Shown: piece after piece, positions 22,401 through 34,620 of the stretch
Layout: every line of letters starts with the position of its first letter
How positions within the stretch are numbered: position 1 is the stretch's first letter
Origin: Blasia pusilla
Taxonomy: Eukaryota; Marchantiophyta; Marchantiopsida; Blasiales
Direction: 5' to 3'
NCBI GenBank assembly: GCA_050084515.1
Contig: CM114272.1
Span: 39,618,001-39,682,000 of the forward strand
DNA length: 64,000 nucleotides
Notes under the pieces: model-generated
Seen by the model: only the letters and a program-made list of their open reading frames with translations
Database searches by the model: none
Told to the model about the DNA's origin: nothing
Position numbers and translations under genes: made by a program

Positions 22401-23575
22401 AATTGTAGGAATATTGGTGCAAAAAGGGAGACTTGTAGCATACGAGAGCAAGAAGCTTAACCACACCAAAAGAACATGGATCACTCATGAAAAAGAGTTG
22501 TTTGCGATGGTTCATTGTTTGAGGAAGTGGTGTCACTATTTGGGACTTCACAAGACTCTAGTATTCACCGATAATATTTTGCTCAAGCATTTTGAGACCC
22601 ATGATCGCATGACATCGAAGCAACTTTGATGGCATGATATTTTGGCGTTGATGAATATGAAGCTAATCCACAAGCCAAGGAATAATAATGTCATTCTTGA
22701 TGGGTTGAGTTGCAAGGATGAGCATATGCCATCAAGGACACAAGTCTTGAGAGCAATGTTCCCTAAAGAAATAGACCTAGAGAGAAGGATTTGTGAAGAA
22801 TAAATGAAGGATGCGCAAGCGAGTGAGTACCTAAGGAAGTTGAAGCAGGGCGAGAAGGTGGAAAACATAAGTTTGAGGCATGGTTTGCTAAGGTTTAAGC
22901 ATAGCAGGATGTATGTGGGCCAAGGCAGGCTATGGACTAAAGTGTTAGTGGAATTTCATAACAAACCTCTAGCAAGACATAAAAGGGAGAAATCCACAAT
23001 TGCTGTTCTAACCAAGAGGTTATTTTGGCCCAACATGAAAGAAAATGTTGCTCAGTATGTGAAGACCTGCGTGACCTGTCATGAGGCAAACAGAGTTTCT
23101 TACGCAAAGAATCAAGGCTCACTTTGTTGTTTGCCAATTCCACAGGGACCCTTGCAAAGTGTAAGCATGGTTTTCATTATGAGTCTTCTGAAATCTAAGG
23201 GATACAACGCTATACTTGTGATAGTTGATCGGTTTAGCAAGTTGGGGAGGTTTGAGAGAACGATAGATTCCGCCATGGCCTACACAACTTGATTCTCGAT
23301 TGTTCCTGGATGGCTGGTGGCAAGCTCATGGGTTGCCTAGGAGCATTGTGTTCGATCGAGATCAGAAGTTTACGAGTGCCTTTTGGAAATACCTAGTTAG
23401 AAGGTTTCGGACCAAACTGAGCCTTAATACCGCCTTCCATCCGCAAACGGATGGGCAAACACAAAAAGTAAACTCAGTCGTGAACGAGCACTTAAGGAAT
23501 TACATGAGTGCACACCAGTGAGATTGGGCGAGGTGGCTAAGCATGGCTGAGTACTGTTACAACTTGGAGCTTTGG
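22401..23575 (+). pseudogene. RNase H and integrase of the tRNA-Met-primed gypsy element
   Basis: RNase H reads VAYESKKLN, WITHEKELFAMV and LVFTDN (22,414-22,630). Integrase follows: zinc finger region with VEFHNKPLARHK and CVTCHEA (22,940-23,090), then the core with VDRFSKLGRF (23,225) and GLPRSIVFDRDQKFTSAFW (about 23,330), and FHPQTDGQTQKVNSVVNEHLR, the classical HPQTDGQTE-type motif of chromovirus-like integrases. The chain ends at about 23,575 before the C-terminal domain. Frameshifts and stops are present. Confidence 0.8.
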
Positions 23576-23726
23576 AGATATTTTGGTACTTCTCGTCTCC
23601 TTGTTTGTTAGCAGATGTACATAGAGTAGGTAGTTCTAGATTCCTCGAGGAATTCTAGTGAGACGTGGCGTCAGACATGCTAGAGGGAAATCTAGAACGA
23701 TAGTTTCCATGAGTCTCCAAATGTAT
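23576..23726 (+). other. Scrap of the PHD-gypsy 3' tail
   Basis: Contains GGAGATATTTTGGTACTTCT and ATGTACATAGAGTAGGTAG, both present in the tail at 640-870 but in the other order. This is a fragment left between two insertions. Confidence 0.55.
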
Positions 23727-25189
23727 TGTAGTGCCCACGTTTTTTACATTTTGACAGGAAGACCAACTTTTGTACAAAAGTCTTCCTTGAGCAAGGACTA
23801 CAAACTCAATACCGGAAGTAAAGAGTCTTACTTTACTGAAATTGTGTGAAAGAGTGACTGACAGAACTTTGATGAGCACACATGAGATGTTAGAAGATTA
23901 AGGACTTTCTTGGAAGAGTGAGAATTATGTAAAAATAGGAAAAGATTGGAAAAGAATTTAGGAGACAAAGCACGGGTGCTTCGTAAGAAAAGATTGCAAT
24001 AAGAGCAATGAAAAAGATTGTTAACAAGATTGGAAAAAGATTCTTTGTGAAGAAGAATGAAGGTAGTCTTTGTGAAAAGATTGATTACAAAGAACGAAGA
24101 GCAAAGACTAAGAAATCTAAGAAGGAAGAGGAAGAAGAAGAGGAATCAAAGAGTCTTCACAAAAGCGGAAAGGTGTATTAAGGATAGGAATAGAAAGAGA
24201 GGAAAATGCTTTGAAGGTAGCAAATTGAAAGAAAGTAGAAAGGAGGACTCTTTGCGGCAACATAAGGATAAGATCTTGGCGCGAAGATAGGAGTGTGAAG
24301 AGCGTAGAGACTATGAAGACTGAATCATCGCAGCGGTTTCAAAAGCCGAAATTGGAGCGGCGCGGCAGTTCAAAGAGAGCAGAAATAGATCGCTAGGGCA
24401 ATGAAGAGTCTTAAGAAGATGAAGAGTTGGAGAATCTGAATAGAGGAAGTAGGATTATCAGTTAGAAATCTAGAGTAGAATAGGAAGATCAATCAGAGTT
24501 GTAAAAGACTATTTAAATAATGAATCAGAAAAAGAAGGGATCATTCCCTTGTGTTGCAAATTCTCTGGTGCAATTGGTTAGAGTCATTCTTTAATGTGGG
24601 AAGTTTTCTCATTAGTCTTGGGGAATTGGGTAAGGAGTTTTCTAGGGATGATCCGAGCCAAAGAGTCTTCTGTGCTCTGAAGCTTGTAACACTTTTTAGT
24701 CTTTCCACTCTTTGATGTAGAAGAAGAAGAGTCTTCTCTCATGCTTTGTGATGTGCGGAGTTGAATGTAAAATCTTATTGGGTTGCAATAGAGATGAGAG
24801 TTGAGTCTTGTGATTTCCGATTTGAGGAAGATCATTAGGAAGAGTGTAGGAAAGCTATAAGACAGTGAGTAACTTGCCATGACACATTTAGTTCTGAAAG
24901 TAGGGTGAGCCGCCATTCTTGAGGTATTTGTGGAGCTTTGTTATTTGAGATTCGCAAGAGTCTTCATGTGCACTTGAGAATAGTCTTTTCCAAGAGGGAA
25001 GAAAATCCTTTTATTCTTTTGTACTTGTTAGACAATATTGTTGTTGGTAGTCTGTAAAATCATTGAAGAAGGAGTTATTCTTGTTAATGGTTATAAAACC
25101 TCTCTTTACTGAGGAAATATGGTCTCTTGGGATCGAACTTAGTACTTTGCGATAGAAAAAGTACCTTTTTTGTAGAGTTGAACATTACA
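23727..25189 (+). repeat. 5' LTR of gypsy copy A
   Basis: Starts TGTAGTGCCCACG and ends GAACATTACA, about 1,463 bp, with the same end motif (ACATTACA) and similar internal blocks as the LTRs of the nested element and of copy B. It is purine-rich in the middle (23,930-24,520). Short Lys/Glu/Arg-rich ORFs are chance. Confidence 0.65.
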
Positions 25190-25214
25190 TAAGGAAGTAG
25201 GTAGGAAATTTTTC

Positions 25215-25240
25215 TTGGAAGATCACTAGATCTTCCAAGC
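25215..25240. repeat. Hairpin at the PBS position of copy A
   Basis: CTTGGAAGATC and GATCTTCCAAG form an 11-bp perfect stem around the loop ACTA. It lies where copy B and the nested element have their TGGCGCC primer-binding site, so the PBS of copy A is changed. Confidence 0.6.
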
Positions 25241-25441
25241 AAGGAGAGGTAGCGAGAGAGTGGAGTATGGGAGTAGAACAAGTCGTTGGACCACCACTTG
25301 GTGTAGGACGGGTTCTCCTGGCAGAGGATCATCCTTTTCCGAGGGTACCGTGGAACTAAGCAGCTCATCCAAAGAGTCTTCATTCCTATGGAGTGGAGCC
25401 TTGTGTGTGGGTGAGGCGTTTAAGATCTTTGGAAGTTTGGG

Positions 25442-27036
25442 ATGGATCGGGAAAGAAGCATTGAAACGCACGAGCAGAGATCCGAGCGACAAAGAAGAGA
25501 CAAAGAAGAGCGAAGTGCCTGGAGACTGCCTGGGACACCTACGAAGAACCATTTCCCTCTTTGTTCAAAGCATCTTGGGCGAAGACAAGAAAGGAAGAAG
25601 CCGCCTACGCCTCCTGATTCACCACCGATGAGGGACCCAAAAGAGGAGGGGGACCGGTCCGACCATAACAACTGGGACGAAGAAAAGGATAAAAGTACCA
25701 TAGGGGACTTGCCTTCTCCATCCGGTGGCGGAAGTCCTCATAGTAGCAAAGACAACAAAGTGCCGATGGCACAACCACGCAAGTCGTTGTTGAGGTACCC
25801 CACCTTTGCAAGAAGCAAGCGAGATGATGCGGATGACTTCATGTTGGATTTTACCCATGTAGCAAAAGCGAATGGGGAAGGATCAGAGGAGGATCTTCTT
25901 AGAATCTTTCCTGGACTCTTAAAGAAGTGTGTTAGTCAGTAGTATGAGGGGATAGATGTAGAGCACTTGGAAACTTGGAAGACCCTACTTAAGGCATTCC
26001 TTCATGAGTTTTGGGACCTAGAATTTGATGATCGCCTGCTTATGAAGCTTCGTGATCTTAAAAGAAGGAGAAAGAGACTTTGAGAGAGTATACTCAGAGA
26101 TTTTGCAGCTTGGCTGGTAAGTTGGAGCACAACAGTGTGCCACAACAGGTGGATTGGTGTGTGTCGGGTTCAACCAAGGAGATGGATCGCTACTGTTGTA
26201 GGGGGCAGCGTGACTCATTGGAAATTGTCCTTGCCTTTGCCTCGGAGAAGTCCAGGCAGACGCGGAAGAAGAGACATCATAGGAAGTGGACAAGGTCTTC
26301 ATTAGAGGAGTCTTTGCCATCTTCAGACTCTTTGGATACCTCGGCATGCACCACTAGCAGCGAAGACTCAGAGTCTGAGGAGGACTCCAAGGGCAAGAAG
26401 CAGAAGAAAGTAAGACGCCCAAAATGGTCTTCATCCTCAGGGAAAGGGCGTAGGGACCAGAGCGGAAAGACAGAGAGCCGTAGGTCGGTAAGTCCCACTC
26501 GTAAGACTAAGGATGGGGAGAAATCCACCATCAATGAATTGATAAAGCAAATGGCCGAATTAAAGGTACACTTGGCGGCCCAAAAAGATCCTCGCAGAAG
26601 GTTGGGTCTTATGAGGCCTAACATATGGTGCAGTGCAGGTGGGACTCAAGGTCATACAGTACCGGAGTGCTTGCAGCAACGCGATTTATGTTGGATGCAA
26701 GAAGAACCCTCAAGGGAAGAAGGATGGTATAAAGCAGACCAGTGGGAGGGATGTTATGCGGTTCAGGCAGTTCTCGGGGCTAGTACTTCTTGTAGCTGGA
26801 TTCCCAGATACGTGCCGCCCGAATATGGAGAGTAGAGGCCTCTATGTCAGATCATGGGACTCGCAGCATTCATCCCACCCATCAAAAGAAATTGTTGCTA
26901 TAATTGTGGGGCACTCGATCACTCGGCAAACAACTGTCCCAACCCAAAGAGACCAGTGGGGTTGAATCCCCTATGTGGTAATTGCAAGAAGGGAGGACAC
27001 ACTACAGGGGAGTGCCCGAATCCTCAAGTGCCGTAG
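25442..27036 (+). pseudogene. Gag-nucleocapsid of gypsy copy A
   Basis: Starts MDRERSIETHEQ. The capsid part includes KSLLRYPTFARSKRDDADDFML (25,779 on), continues after a frame change at about 26,070 with REYTQRFCSLAGKLEH, then a Ser/Lys-rich linker and two regions of Cys/His: WCSAGGTQGHTVPEC, and the paired knuckles CYNCGALDHSANNC and CGNCKKGGHTTGEC (26,896-27,015). It would form the particle and bind RNA. At least one frameshift and two stops disable it. It is closely related to gag of copy B. Confidence 0.8.
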
Positions 27037-27105
27037 CTCTTGGTCAAAAATTTCACCACCCCATTGGCATCAACCAAAACCAAGAATGATGTTAATGTGT
27101 AGCTA

Positions 27106-27922
27106 GTGCGTGTGGAAGATGTCACCCCACCAAGGATGCCAAGGAAGGTGACAATTAAGGAAGCAGACCATGCAATGAAGATCAAAGAAGAGTCCTCAAA
27201 TTGGCTTGAAGACATTCTCAACGAGGTCTTTGTAGTGGAAACCAGGTCCAAGTCTAAGAAGAAGACTGTGAGAGCAAAGATCCCAGAATCTTCATCTTCT
27301 CGAAGTGTTTCGTCTATGAAGAAAGCGGTTGAGACGTTGCAAGCGGGGAAAGCTACTCTGAAAGGTGATGAGGATGAGGACCCGGCTTTTGATTGTAATC
27401 ATCCGAAGTATTTCCATCTCGAAGTAGAGGAGCAGGTCCGTAACCAAGTTAAAGAAGAAGCAAGGGGAGTCTTCGAGCAAGGATCCTTACACAAGCACAA
27501 AGAAGTAAAAATGGGTCAAGGCCTCGATGGCTTTCCCTTTGGTGATGGAAGCTTATGACTTGCAGAAGGATTTGGCTACTAGCCCAACAAATATATCCTT
27601 ATTGCAGTTACTTATGGATAATCCCATTTATGGGAAAATTCTCCAACAGTGGAAGGTTGGATGTAAGAAGAAGGCAGGAGCAAAAAAGCTCCCACTGGTG
27701 GATCTGTTCCACATAGAAGTTAAAGACCTTGGTGCGCCAAAAGTGGATGTTGAAATTGAAGGGCATACCATCAAGAAGGTCCCTCTAGATTCCGGAAGCG
27801 GGATCAACATCATGATAGAGCAGACCGCTCAGGCTTTGGGTTACACTAAGTATGAATCCACCGATAAGTATTTATGCTTTGCGGATCAATCTCGTAAGCG
27901 GCTCTTCGGGCAGCTTACCTAG
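27106..27922 (+). pseudogene. Protease region of gypsy copy A
   Basis: A linker (27,106-27,558, with SSNWLEDILNEVF) overlaps the protease ORF 27,527-27,922. The latter has LLMDNPIYGKILQQWKVG, LVDLFHIEVKDLGAPK and the active site PLDSGSGINIM, with D-S-G kept. It would cleave the polyprotein. Frames change on both sides. Copies at 1.8, 14.2 and 48.2 kb are homologous; this is the only one with an intact D-S-G. Confidence 0.8.
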
Positions 27923-28317
27923 ATATCCACTATGATAGGAGGGGTGCTATTTCTATTAGACTATCTGGTCCTTCAGCCTTTGACAGTCACAGGTTACCCC
28001 TTACTCATTGGAAGACCATAGCTTTATGGGGCTCAAGTCACTACGGATTGGAAAAGACAAAGATTCACTTTCCAAGCGCCATCCAGTACTTCCAAGAAGT
28101 TGGTGAAGTTGTCTTGGAAGTCTCGGCCATCTCAAGGAGAGACAGCTGCCACGGATGAGGGGTATACCTCGGATCAAGACCTGGAAGTTGACATAGAGTC
28201 CTCAAAGAATTTCTACAATCAGAGCAAAGCAAGTCCTGTCCAAGGGAGGAGCCAGCTAGGCTAACTACCTACCAGTTCATGGAGAAGATGGTGTAGGAGA
28301 AGGACTACCAAGAAGTC

Positions 28318-29106
28318 TTGATCAGCGGTACTAAGGCCTTACGTTCGTCTGAAGACTTATTTGCATCCAAACTTTCACAATATAAAACTTTGCTTTCGAA
28401 GTACCTTAATATGTTTGCCTACACCATGGATGAGATCAAAGGAGTACCACCCAAATATGGAGAGCATAGAATTGATCTGAAGCCCGAGGAAATCCTTGTG
28501 CAAATGCGGCAGTATAGATTGAATCCTAAGTATTCTTTAATGGTCAAGGATGAAATTGATCAGAGGTTGGAAGCAGAAGTCACCAATCCGGTGCTTAGTA
28601 GTGAGTGGGTGTCTCCCATAGTCATTGTTCCGAAGAAGCAGTCGGGTAAGATAAGGGTATGTCAAGACTATAGGAAGCTTAATACAACCACCCTAAAGGA
28701 TCATCACCCCCTGCCCTTTACCGATACTATCTTAGATAAAGTGGTTGGTCATGAACGCTATACATTCTTGGACGGACATTCCGGTTACAATCAAGTGTCC
28801 ATCACAGAAAAAGACCGGGCCCTGGCTACCTTCATCACAAATTGGGATACTTTTGCCTATCGAGTGATGCCTTTTGGTTTGTGCAATGCCTCGGTCACTT
28901 TTCAAAGAAGGATGATCTTTATCTTTCAAGAGTACTTGCAAAGATTCATCGAGATCTTCTTGGATGACTTTTGTGTCTTCAGTTCGGCGTCCGAGCATTT
29001 GCAGATGCTAGAGCTCACCTTGGCTCGGTGCAGAGAAGTGCAGTTGTCATTGCACCTGGACAAGTCCTACATTGCAATAAAGCAGGGTATTTTGTTACGC
29101 CATTAG
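28318..29106 (+). pseudogene. Reverse transcriptase of gypsy copy A
   Basis: A 262-aa open frame with KYGEHRIDLKPE, VSPIVIVPKK, KIRVCQDYRKLN, DHHPLPFTDTILDK, TFLDGHSGYNQV, YRVMPFGLCNA and the active site FLDDFCVFS, in which both Asp are kept (the family has F-L-D-D where others have Y-x-D-D). This is the best preserved RT in the window. The frame closes with a stop at 29,104-29,106 after ILLRH, where copy B reads on. It belongs to a polyprotein and has no separate start. Confidence 0.85.
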
Positions 29107-29649
29107 GTGTCTTCACACGGGATTGAAGTGGATAAGGCTAAGGTTGAAATATTTTCAGAATTAGAGGCTCCCACGAATCTTCGTGAGCTAAGAGGATTCT
29201 TGGGGCATGTCAGGTATTACCGCCGGTTCATTAAAGATTACGCACTAAAGGCAAAACCTTTGACTACCCTACTAAAGAAAACTGAGGAGTGGGAGTGGTC
29301 GCCAACGTGCCAAACGGCATTTGAGGAGTTGAAGCACGCGCTCATGATAGCTCTTGTGCTTCATCCTCCGTACTGGACGAAGAGGTTCCAGGTGTATGTA
29401 GACACCTCTTTGTTTGTGATTGGTGTAGTACTAAGTCAGATGGATGAGAACAAGAAGGATTACTCTATCTATTATGCAGGTCGGAAACTCTCAATGGCGG
29501 AGCAAAAGTACACTACTACACAGAAGGAAGGCCTTGGGAACGGTCTTTGCCTACAAGAAGTTCCGGCATTACTTGCCGGGGTACCCATTTGTTTTTCATG
29601 TCGACCGTTTTGCGCTTTGTGTCTTAGTGGTCAAAGCAGATTTGTTAGG
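29107..29649 (+). pseudogene. RT thumb and RNase H of gypsy copy A, cut by the transposon
   Basis: Continues in frame after the stop: VDKAKVEIFSELEAPTNLRELRGFLGHVRYYRRF (thumb and connection), then RNase H beginning FQVYVDTSLFVIG, with YYAGRKLS and TTTQKEGLG, after which the frame shifts to ...VFHVDRFAL and KADLLG. The transposon at 29,650 interrupts right after this point and the chain resumes at 41,342. Confidence 0.8.
29640..29649 (+). repeat. Target-site duplication, left copy
   Basis: ATTTGTTAGG, identical to 41,332-41,341. The uninterrupted element copy B at about 50,250 has the corresponding sequence only once. Confidence 0.9.
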
Positions 29650-30043
29650 AGGTGCGGTAAGAGGAGAGGAAGAGAGGAAGAGAGGAGAGAGGAAACTACC
29701 TCCAACCGAAATAGATACTTTGTTTTGAAGAGAGTTTCCGTTGGGTTGAAGAGAGGAAACTTTTTGTGTGAATTTTTTTGCACTTTTTTGTTCAGTTATT
29801 AAGCAGTCCCACAGTTTTATTTTCTCTTCCATATTTTGGCAACCCATCTGAGTCCGACCCGTTGCAAATTGCACAAAATATACAAAACTGAAAAATCAGT
29901 GGAATCATAAGTGTGGAATCAATCACTTTTTCCATCCAAGGTTTGGAAACAATCTACCATTTGCCCTGGGCTGAATAGAGTTCAAGCTCAAAGTGAAGGT
30001 TATTGAAAAATGAAAGTACAATCTAAAACCTCATTTTGCATCC
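29650..30043. repeat. Left terminal region of the large transposon
   Basis: GA-rich terminus followed by TTTTGAAGAGAGTTTCC and TTGAAGAGAGGAAAC, which recur in the terminus of the small relative (complement of about 60,490-60,628). No gene lies here; the transposase stop is at 30,044. Confidence 0.75.
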
Positions 30044-33000
30044 TCAAAGTGGTTTGTTTAAAATACTTTGCACTTCTTTGAGGGACAGAATTGGTTGGTG
30101 GATTCCTACTCCTACCTCCGACTCTCTTAAAACTACCAGCAACACATAGTACATGTGCTTACAAGGGAAATACCTTTTGCCACTTGTCTCTCTTTGGACA
30201 AAGTCATCACATGAACATGTGGGAAAGCAACAGATGTGCACCACATACACCCTTGTGACACTTGAATTTACAGTGTTGTTCCTGACCCAATACATCCTTC
30301 ATATTCCATTGCCACTCAAGACATCTTTCGTGGCGATGATCTCCATTTTTGCCTCCCGAGCTGATGCAATTTGCTTTGCTCTCTCCACCGTTGGCCTACA
30401 CATTCTGTTTCTCTTCATCCCATTTCTAGACTCAAACACAAATAGTGGATTGAGATCATCCACCTTCTCCGGGTACATGTTAACATCAATCTTGGGTTGA
30501 ATACAAAATGCGAAGGTCTCTATAATGCGAACATGCTCCGAACTTCCCCCGTCTACGAGTCTGAAACCGACACTTGTAAGATTGTCCACTTCGTCTTGAG
30601 TGCAGTTCGTACCTGCGGCGATGGGCCAAATCGTGGGGGTATTCCCCGGAGCTCCAATGGCAGCCGGATAAGACTTCTGGAAAGCGCAAGATTCATTTGG
30701 GCAGAAGAAGTACTTCAATTGATCCCCGATCCTCGTGAAACGATCAAAGGTTTTGAGTCCCCAAAACCCAGGCAATGGTCGTCCAGCCCTTGTACAGTTC
30801 TTATTTAGGAAAGTGCGGCATGCTCTCCTAATGCCATCAGATCCTGCCCTGCAGGTGGGTCCACGTCCTGGGTTGCTCCGAGATATATGCCACCGTTTTA
30901 GGTTGCAATCCATCTCCATTACCGGAATCCCATATTGTTGAACCACCCCAGTGACAAGATGTTGCGAACTTCCAACAACGGAGGGCTTTTGAATTAAAAC
31001 ATTCACTGATTTTGGAGAAGTAACCCCATCACGGATTTGAGACGGGTCTGGGATCCCCGAATACCTAGGCGGCGTAATTTCCTCATCCAAATCAATCACC
31101 GGATATTTTCCTTGATGCTGCCTCCTCACCTGCCTGAAGTCAAGATACTTATCTGGTCTCCACGAGTCTCGCTCGGACTGCTCTACCACCATCTGTATGG
31201 GACGTGTTGAAACCCACCCACGAATATCCTCACCAATGTGTACGTCTTGCTGGAGGGGAGTTCTAGCTACGCATCGGTTGAAGGCTTCCACATATATTTT
31301 TTCATCACCAGATTTCACAGCCGCCCTGACATAGAGCTCGTAGATCGATGGCCCCCTTCCTTTTGTTATGCCTATTGTGAGGAAGATATGGGATGCTGCA
31401 GATTGTAGCATTGCTCTTGCCAAGTCTTGTTGGCATGCCTCCACAAGTGAAATTCGTTGGCATGCTTGTGACGACCTCCAGGAGGAATGAACACTTTCTG
31501 CTCCACTTGTGTTGGGGGAGAGAGCATTTTCATGAACGTTCAATCCCTGCAACGACGGCAATGTTAGAAGGGAACGAAAATAACTCAGCGGTCAAAGACA
31601 TAAGCTACCTTTCGGAACCAGATGGGTTGCAAGGCCGAGCAATCCCATGAACAACTCTGCGACCCGTCGGGTCCCGACGTGTTGCAACCCTAAACCCACC
31701 TACTGCAACCCGTCGGATTCAGACGGGTTGCAAGGCCGAGGCATCCCATGAACGACTCTGCGACCGGTCAGTTTCCGTCAGGTTGCACACTCGGGTTGCA
31801 CCAAATTCTGGATGCAACCCGTCGGTTTCCGTCGGGTTGCACACTCAGGCAACCCATCGCATCCGAGAGCTTGTCTGGTTTTTTCGGTTTGAAATCCCTA
31901 TAGTTCCCACGCTTCTCAACTTGAGCTGCAACTTTACAAACAATTCTCAGCGTGAGCTTGACAAGACAAAATAGTGAACTCACCTGCCGCATGAAGTTTC
32001 CCCATTGTCTCATACGTACTGTCCACCAACTCAACCAAGAGCACAACTCTTTGTACTTCCCCTCAATCTCATGCTTCCTCCACCACCCATGAAGTTCTTC
32101 CTGGCATTCCATGGCCTGCTTCAAGGTTTTTCTGTCCTTGTAGCGTTGGAGTAGAGTGACATCTTCTGTCCTCTTATTCTCCTTGATGCAAGATATGGTG
32201 AACCGGGTCACAGACTGTTGCCAATGGAAAGCATCCGACCTTTCCCTCTCCAGTTGAACCTCTCCACCCCAGAACACTTCCCGGATAGCAATCCACCCAG
32301 GTTGTGCATTGTCCGCCATGAACCCATAAATTTTCGGAGGTGGCCTTTTGTTTTCCTTCACCACCTCCAATAAGAGTAACCAGCACATCTTCAAATTGCC
32401 AAGGTCTTCTGCCTTTACTTCACAGACAAATATAGTTTTGAGTCCCTTCTCCACATGGTCATAAACATGAGCACCCATCGTCAACCATCCGTTCAACACT
32501 TTGTAGCAAATATCAAAGCTTACCCAACTGCGGTAAAGATCTTCCCCTTCCCTCATTCGATCTATAAGATCGAGGCCACTCGACGGACTTGTGGTTGACA
32601 TTTTGAAGACATAGGCCCTGGATCCCTCGCCTCCTTGGCCCATGAAGTGCCATCTTTGAATGAATGGAAATCTGGAGTTGGCCTTGATTCTGGCGATGGC
32701 ATCCATTTCCGCCTTCTTTCCATCCATAACTCGTATTTGACGCAACAAATTCCGGAAGCATTCAGGATCAGCGAGAAATGCGAGATTTTCCCAAAGTTGT
32801 TTCTCCTCAGCCGCCGTGATCTCGCCGTGTCCAGGAATTCCAAGCAATTGTTCACAAATTTTTGATGCCGTTGTAAGCTTGATCACTCCGGGCTTTGAAC
32901 CCGGAGAGTTTCTCTAGACCTCGGCAACTTTCTTCGCCACATCCTCTTTGATGTGTCTCTGAATTGCATCGGTCACAGGATGAGTGTGGGAGCCAACATG

Positions 33001-33904
33001 AACTGCCAGCCTTGTGTACTCTGACGTGGAGCCCAAGTCGTGGACAATGAAAAATATATATGCAGGACACGCTCCAACGCAGAAGGGCCATGCCTGACAA
33101 TGAGGACATTGATGGCCTCCTGGCAGTATGGTGGCACCGACCTCGTATGGAGTTTCTGCATTCTTGGGGGGGGAATTGTGACGTATTGACTCGCCCGTTG
33201 CGCTCTAGATACGGGCATGCTGGACTTCTATACTCCAAGGCTCCCACGCATTGGCGGCGGGAGACAATCCAAGGACCATCTGGAATTTAAGCAGTAGTCC
33301 GTTGAAGCCTGCACCATCGATGACAATCAGACTTTCTGTCCATACCCTTCAGGCGTCCTTTGTCTTTCTTTTGAGCAGGAGCAGCAAGCGGAAGCAGCTC
33401 AAAAATGCAATTACCATCGTACGTGGGCGGAAGCTCGTCGACAAGAATGTGCTTGAACATTTTCAAGGCCAGAGACGAAAGCAAACTATTGCCTGATACT
33501 CGCAAGAGGAACGAGTAGGCGGACAGAGGGCCTGGTTGGTGTCCGACAGATCCACTGAGGTTGATAACATCCAGAATCTCTTCAGGAAGAACAACATTGA
33601 TACGAGCGTGTGAAGTTGGAGTCGAAGCCGGATGTACTGGGCTACTAGGAGTTGCAAACGTAGAGCTCGGAGCACTAGGAAATTCTCCACCGTCTACTTG
33701 GGAAACAGACGAATTCAGGGGCAGGTCGTAAACTCTATATTGACAATTTGCTAGAGGTAGGAGATTCCATCCTTTACGATCTGCAATCACTGGCTGGATA
33801 GTCTCACCTATTATGTCCTCCGTACCGTCCACCCTAACATCTTTGGATACAAAGATGGTTCCAACTTGGAGAAGAAATCGAACAGAGAGAAAATTTACAT
33901 CCAC
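30044..33904 (-). pseudogene. MULE transposase with His/Cys finger, DDE core and SWIM finger
   Basis: Exon 1 (33,904-31,984) and exon 2 (31,546-30,044) are joined by a GT-AG intron. Near 33,130-32,970 the chain reads QCPHCQAW, CVGACPAYIFFI and VGSHTHPV, a zinc finger like FLYWCH/WRKY-GCM1. The DDE core follows the Met at 32,886: FDICYK (Asp 125), then FMADNAQPGWIAIREVF (Asp 192) and AFHWQQSV, as in MULE transposases. Exon 2 ends with a SWIM finger, CSCDDF...FPCKHMYYVLL (C-x-C-xn-C-x-H), used for DNA binding. It would cut and move the element. Disruptions: a frameshift near 33,330, TAG stops near 33,207 and 32,920, and a TGA at 30,299. The third acidic residue is not placed. Confidence 0.8.
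31547..31983 (-). other. Intron of the transposase gene, with palindromes
   Basis: Minus-strand donor CAG|GTGAGT at 31,983 and acceptor TTGCAG at 31,547. It holds at least four 26-27 bp palindromes at about 31,660, 31,705, 31,760 and 31,813, of the same type as those in the introns of the divergent gene. Confidence 0.7.
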
Positions 33905-34401
33905 TGCTATGAAAGACTCACGAGCTTGCGGTCAAATGATTTTCTGATTGAGGAAGGGCCGCCAGATGACTGCCATAAGTGAGCTTCACATAATTATCCA
34001 TTCCTAGAAATTTCGTACGGGAGGAGGGTGAGAATGAGAAAGAGAATCAAAATGAGAAATGAGAATGAGAATTTTTAATTTATAGTGAATAGGAAAACAG
34101 ATACTCCTGACAAGATGAAGTTTGGTAGGTGACATTGTCTGACACAATGGATCCAATTCTGTTGCAATGTGTTACCGGATTTGGGAAGCAGGGACATGGG
34201 TTGCGAAGCACACTTCATTTTGTTGGAACCTGTCGGAGTCCTAATAACTCAACAATTAACCCAAGCTAAGCAAAGCCTGCAACCCGTCGGCTTTGGACGG
34301 GTTGCACGCTTCTGCCTTACCTTCAAACGCAAACATGGTTGAAGATGGCAACCCGTCGCTCTCTGACGAGTTGCTCAGATACCGCTCCTTCTTGCCTGAA
34401 G
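33905..34401. promoter_or_regulatory. Divergent intergenic region of the transposon
   Basis: About 0.5 kb between the transposase start and the ParB-methyltransferase gene, and the only place for both promoters. AT-rich around 34,020-34,100 with repeated GAGAATGAGAA, and two palindromes at about 34,278 and 34,348. The second overlaps the first possible ATG (34,339) of the plus gene, so translation more likely starts at 34,402 or 34,426. Promoter function is inferred from layout only. Confidence 0.4.
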
Positions 34402-34620
34402 ATGCCGGAGGCATTTTTGGGAAAAATGACGAGGAAAAAATCTCAAGCAAACAAGTCTGGGAGCTTCACTCCAAAGTCCATTAGGACTCCTGCGTCAGCA
34501 TCTCCAGGGCCTCGTTCGGAAAATGAAATTAGGCAGCACAAAATCGAGGAGCGGGAAAGGGAAGCGGAGATGCACAACCAGGAGCTTCTTGCGAGACGTG
34601 TTCAAGAGGCGCTGGATAGA

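Noticed and set aside
24057-24290. Lys/Arg-rich 77-aa ORF
   Set aside because: A purine-rich part of the LTR of gypsy copy A; low complexity only.
33463-33690. Alternative minus frame inside the transposase N-terminal region
   Set aside because: The frame of 33,287-33,904 connects, after one frameshift, with the finger and DDE core; the other frame is a shadow.
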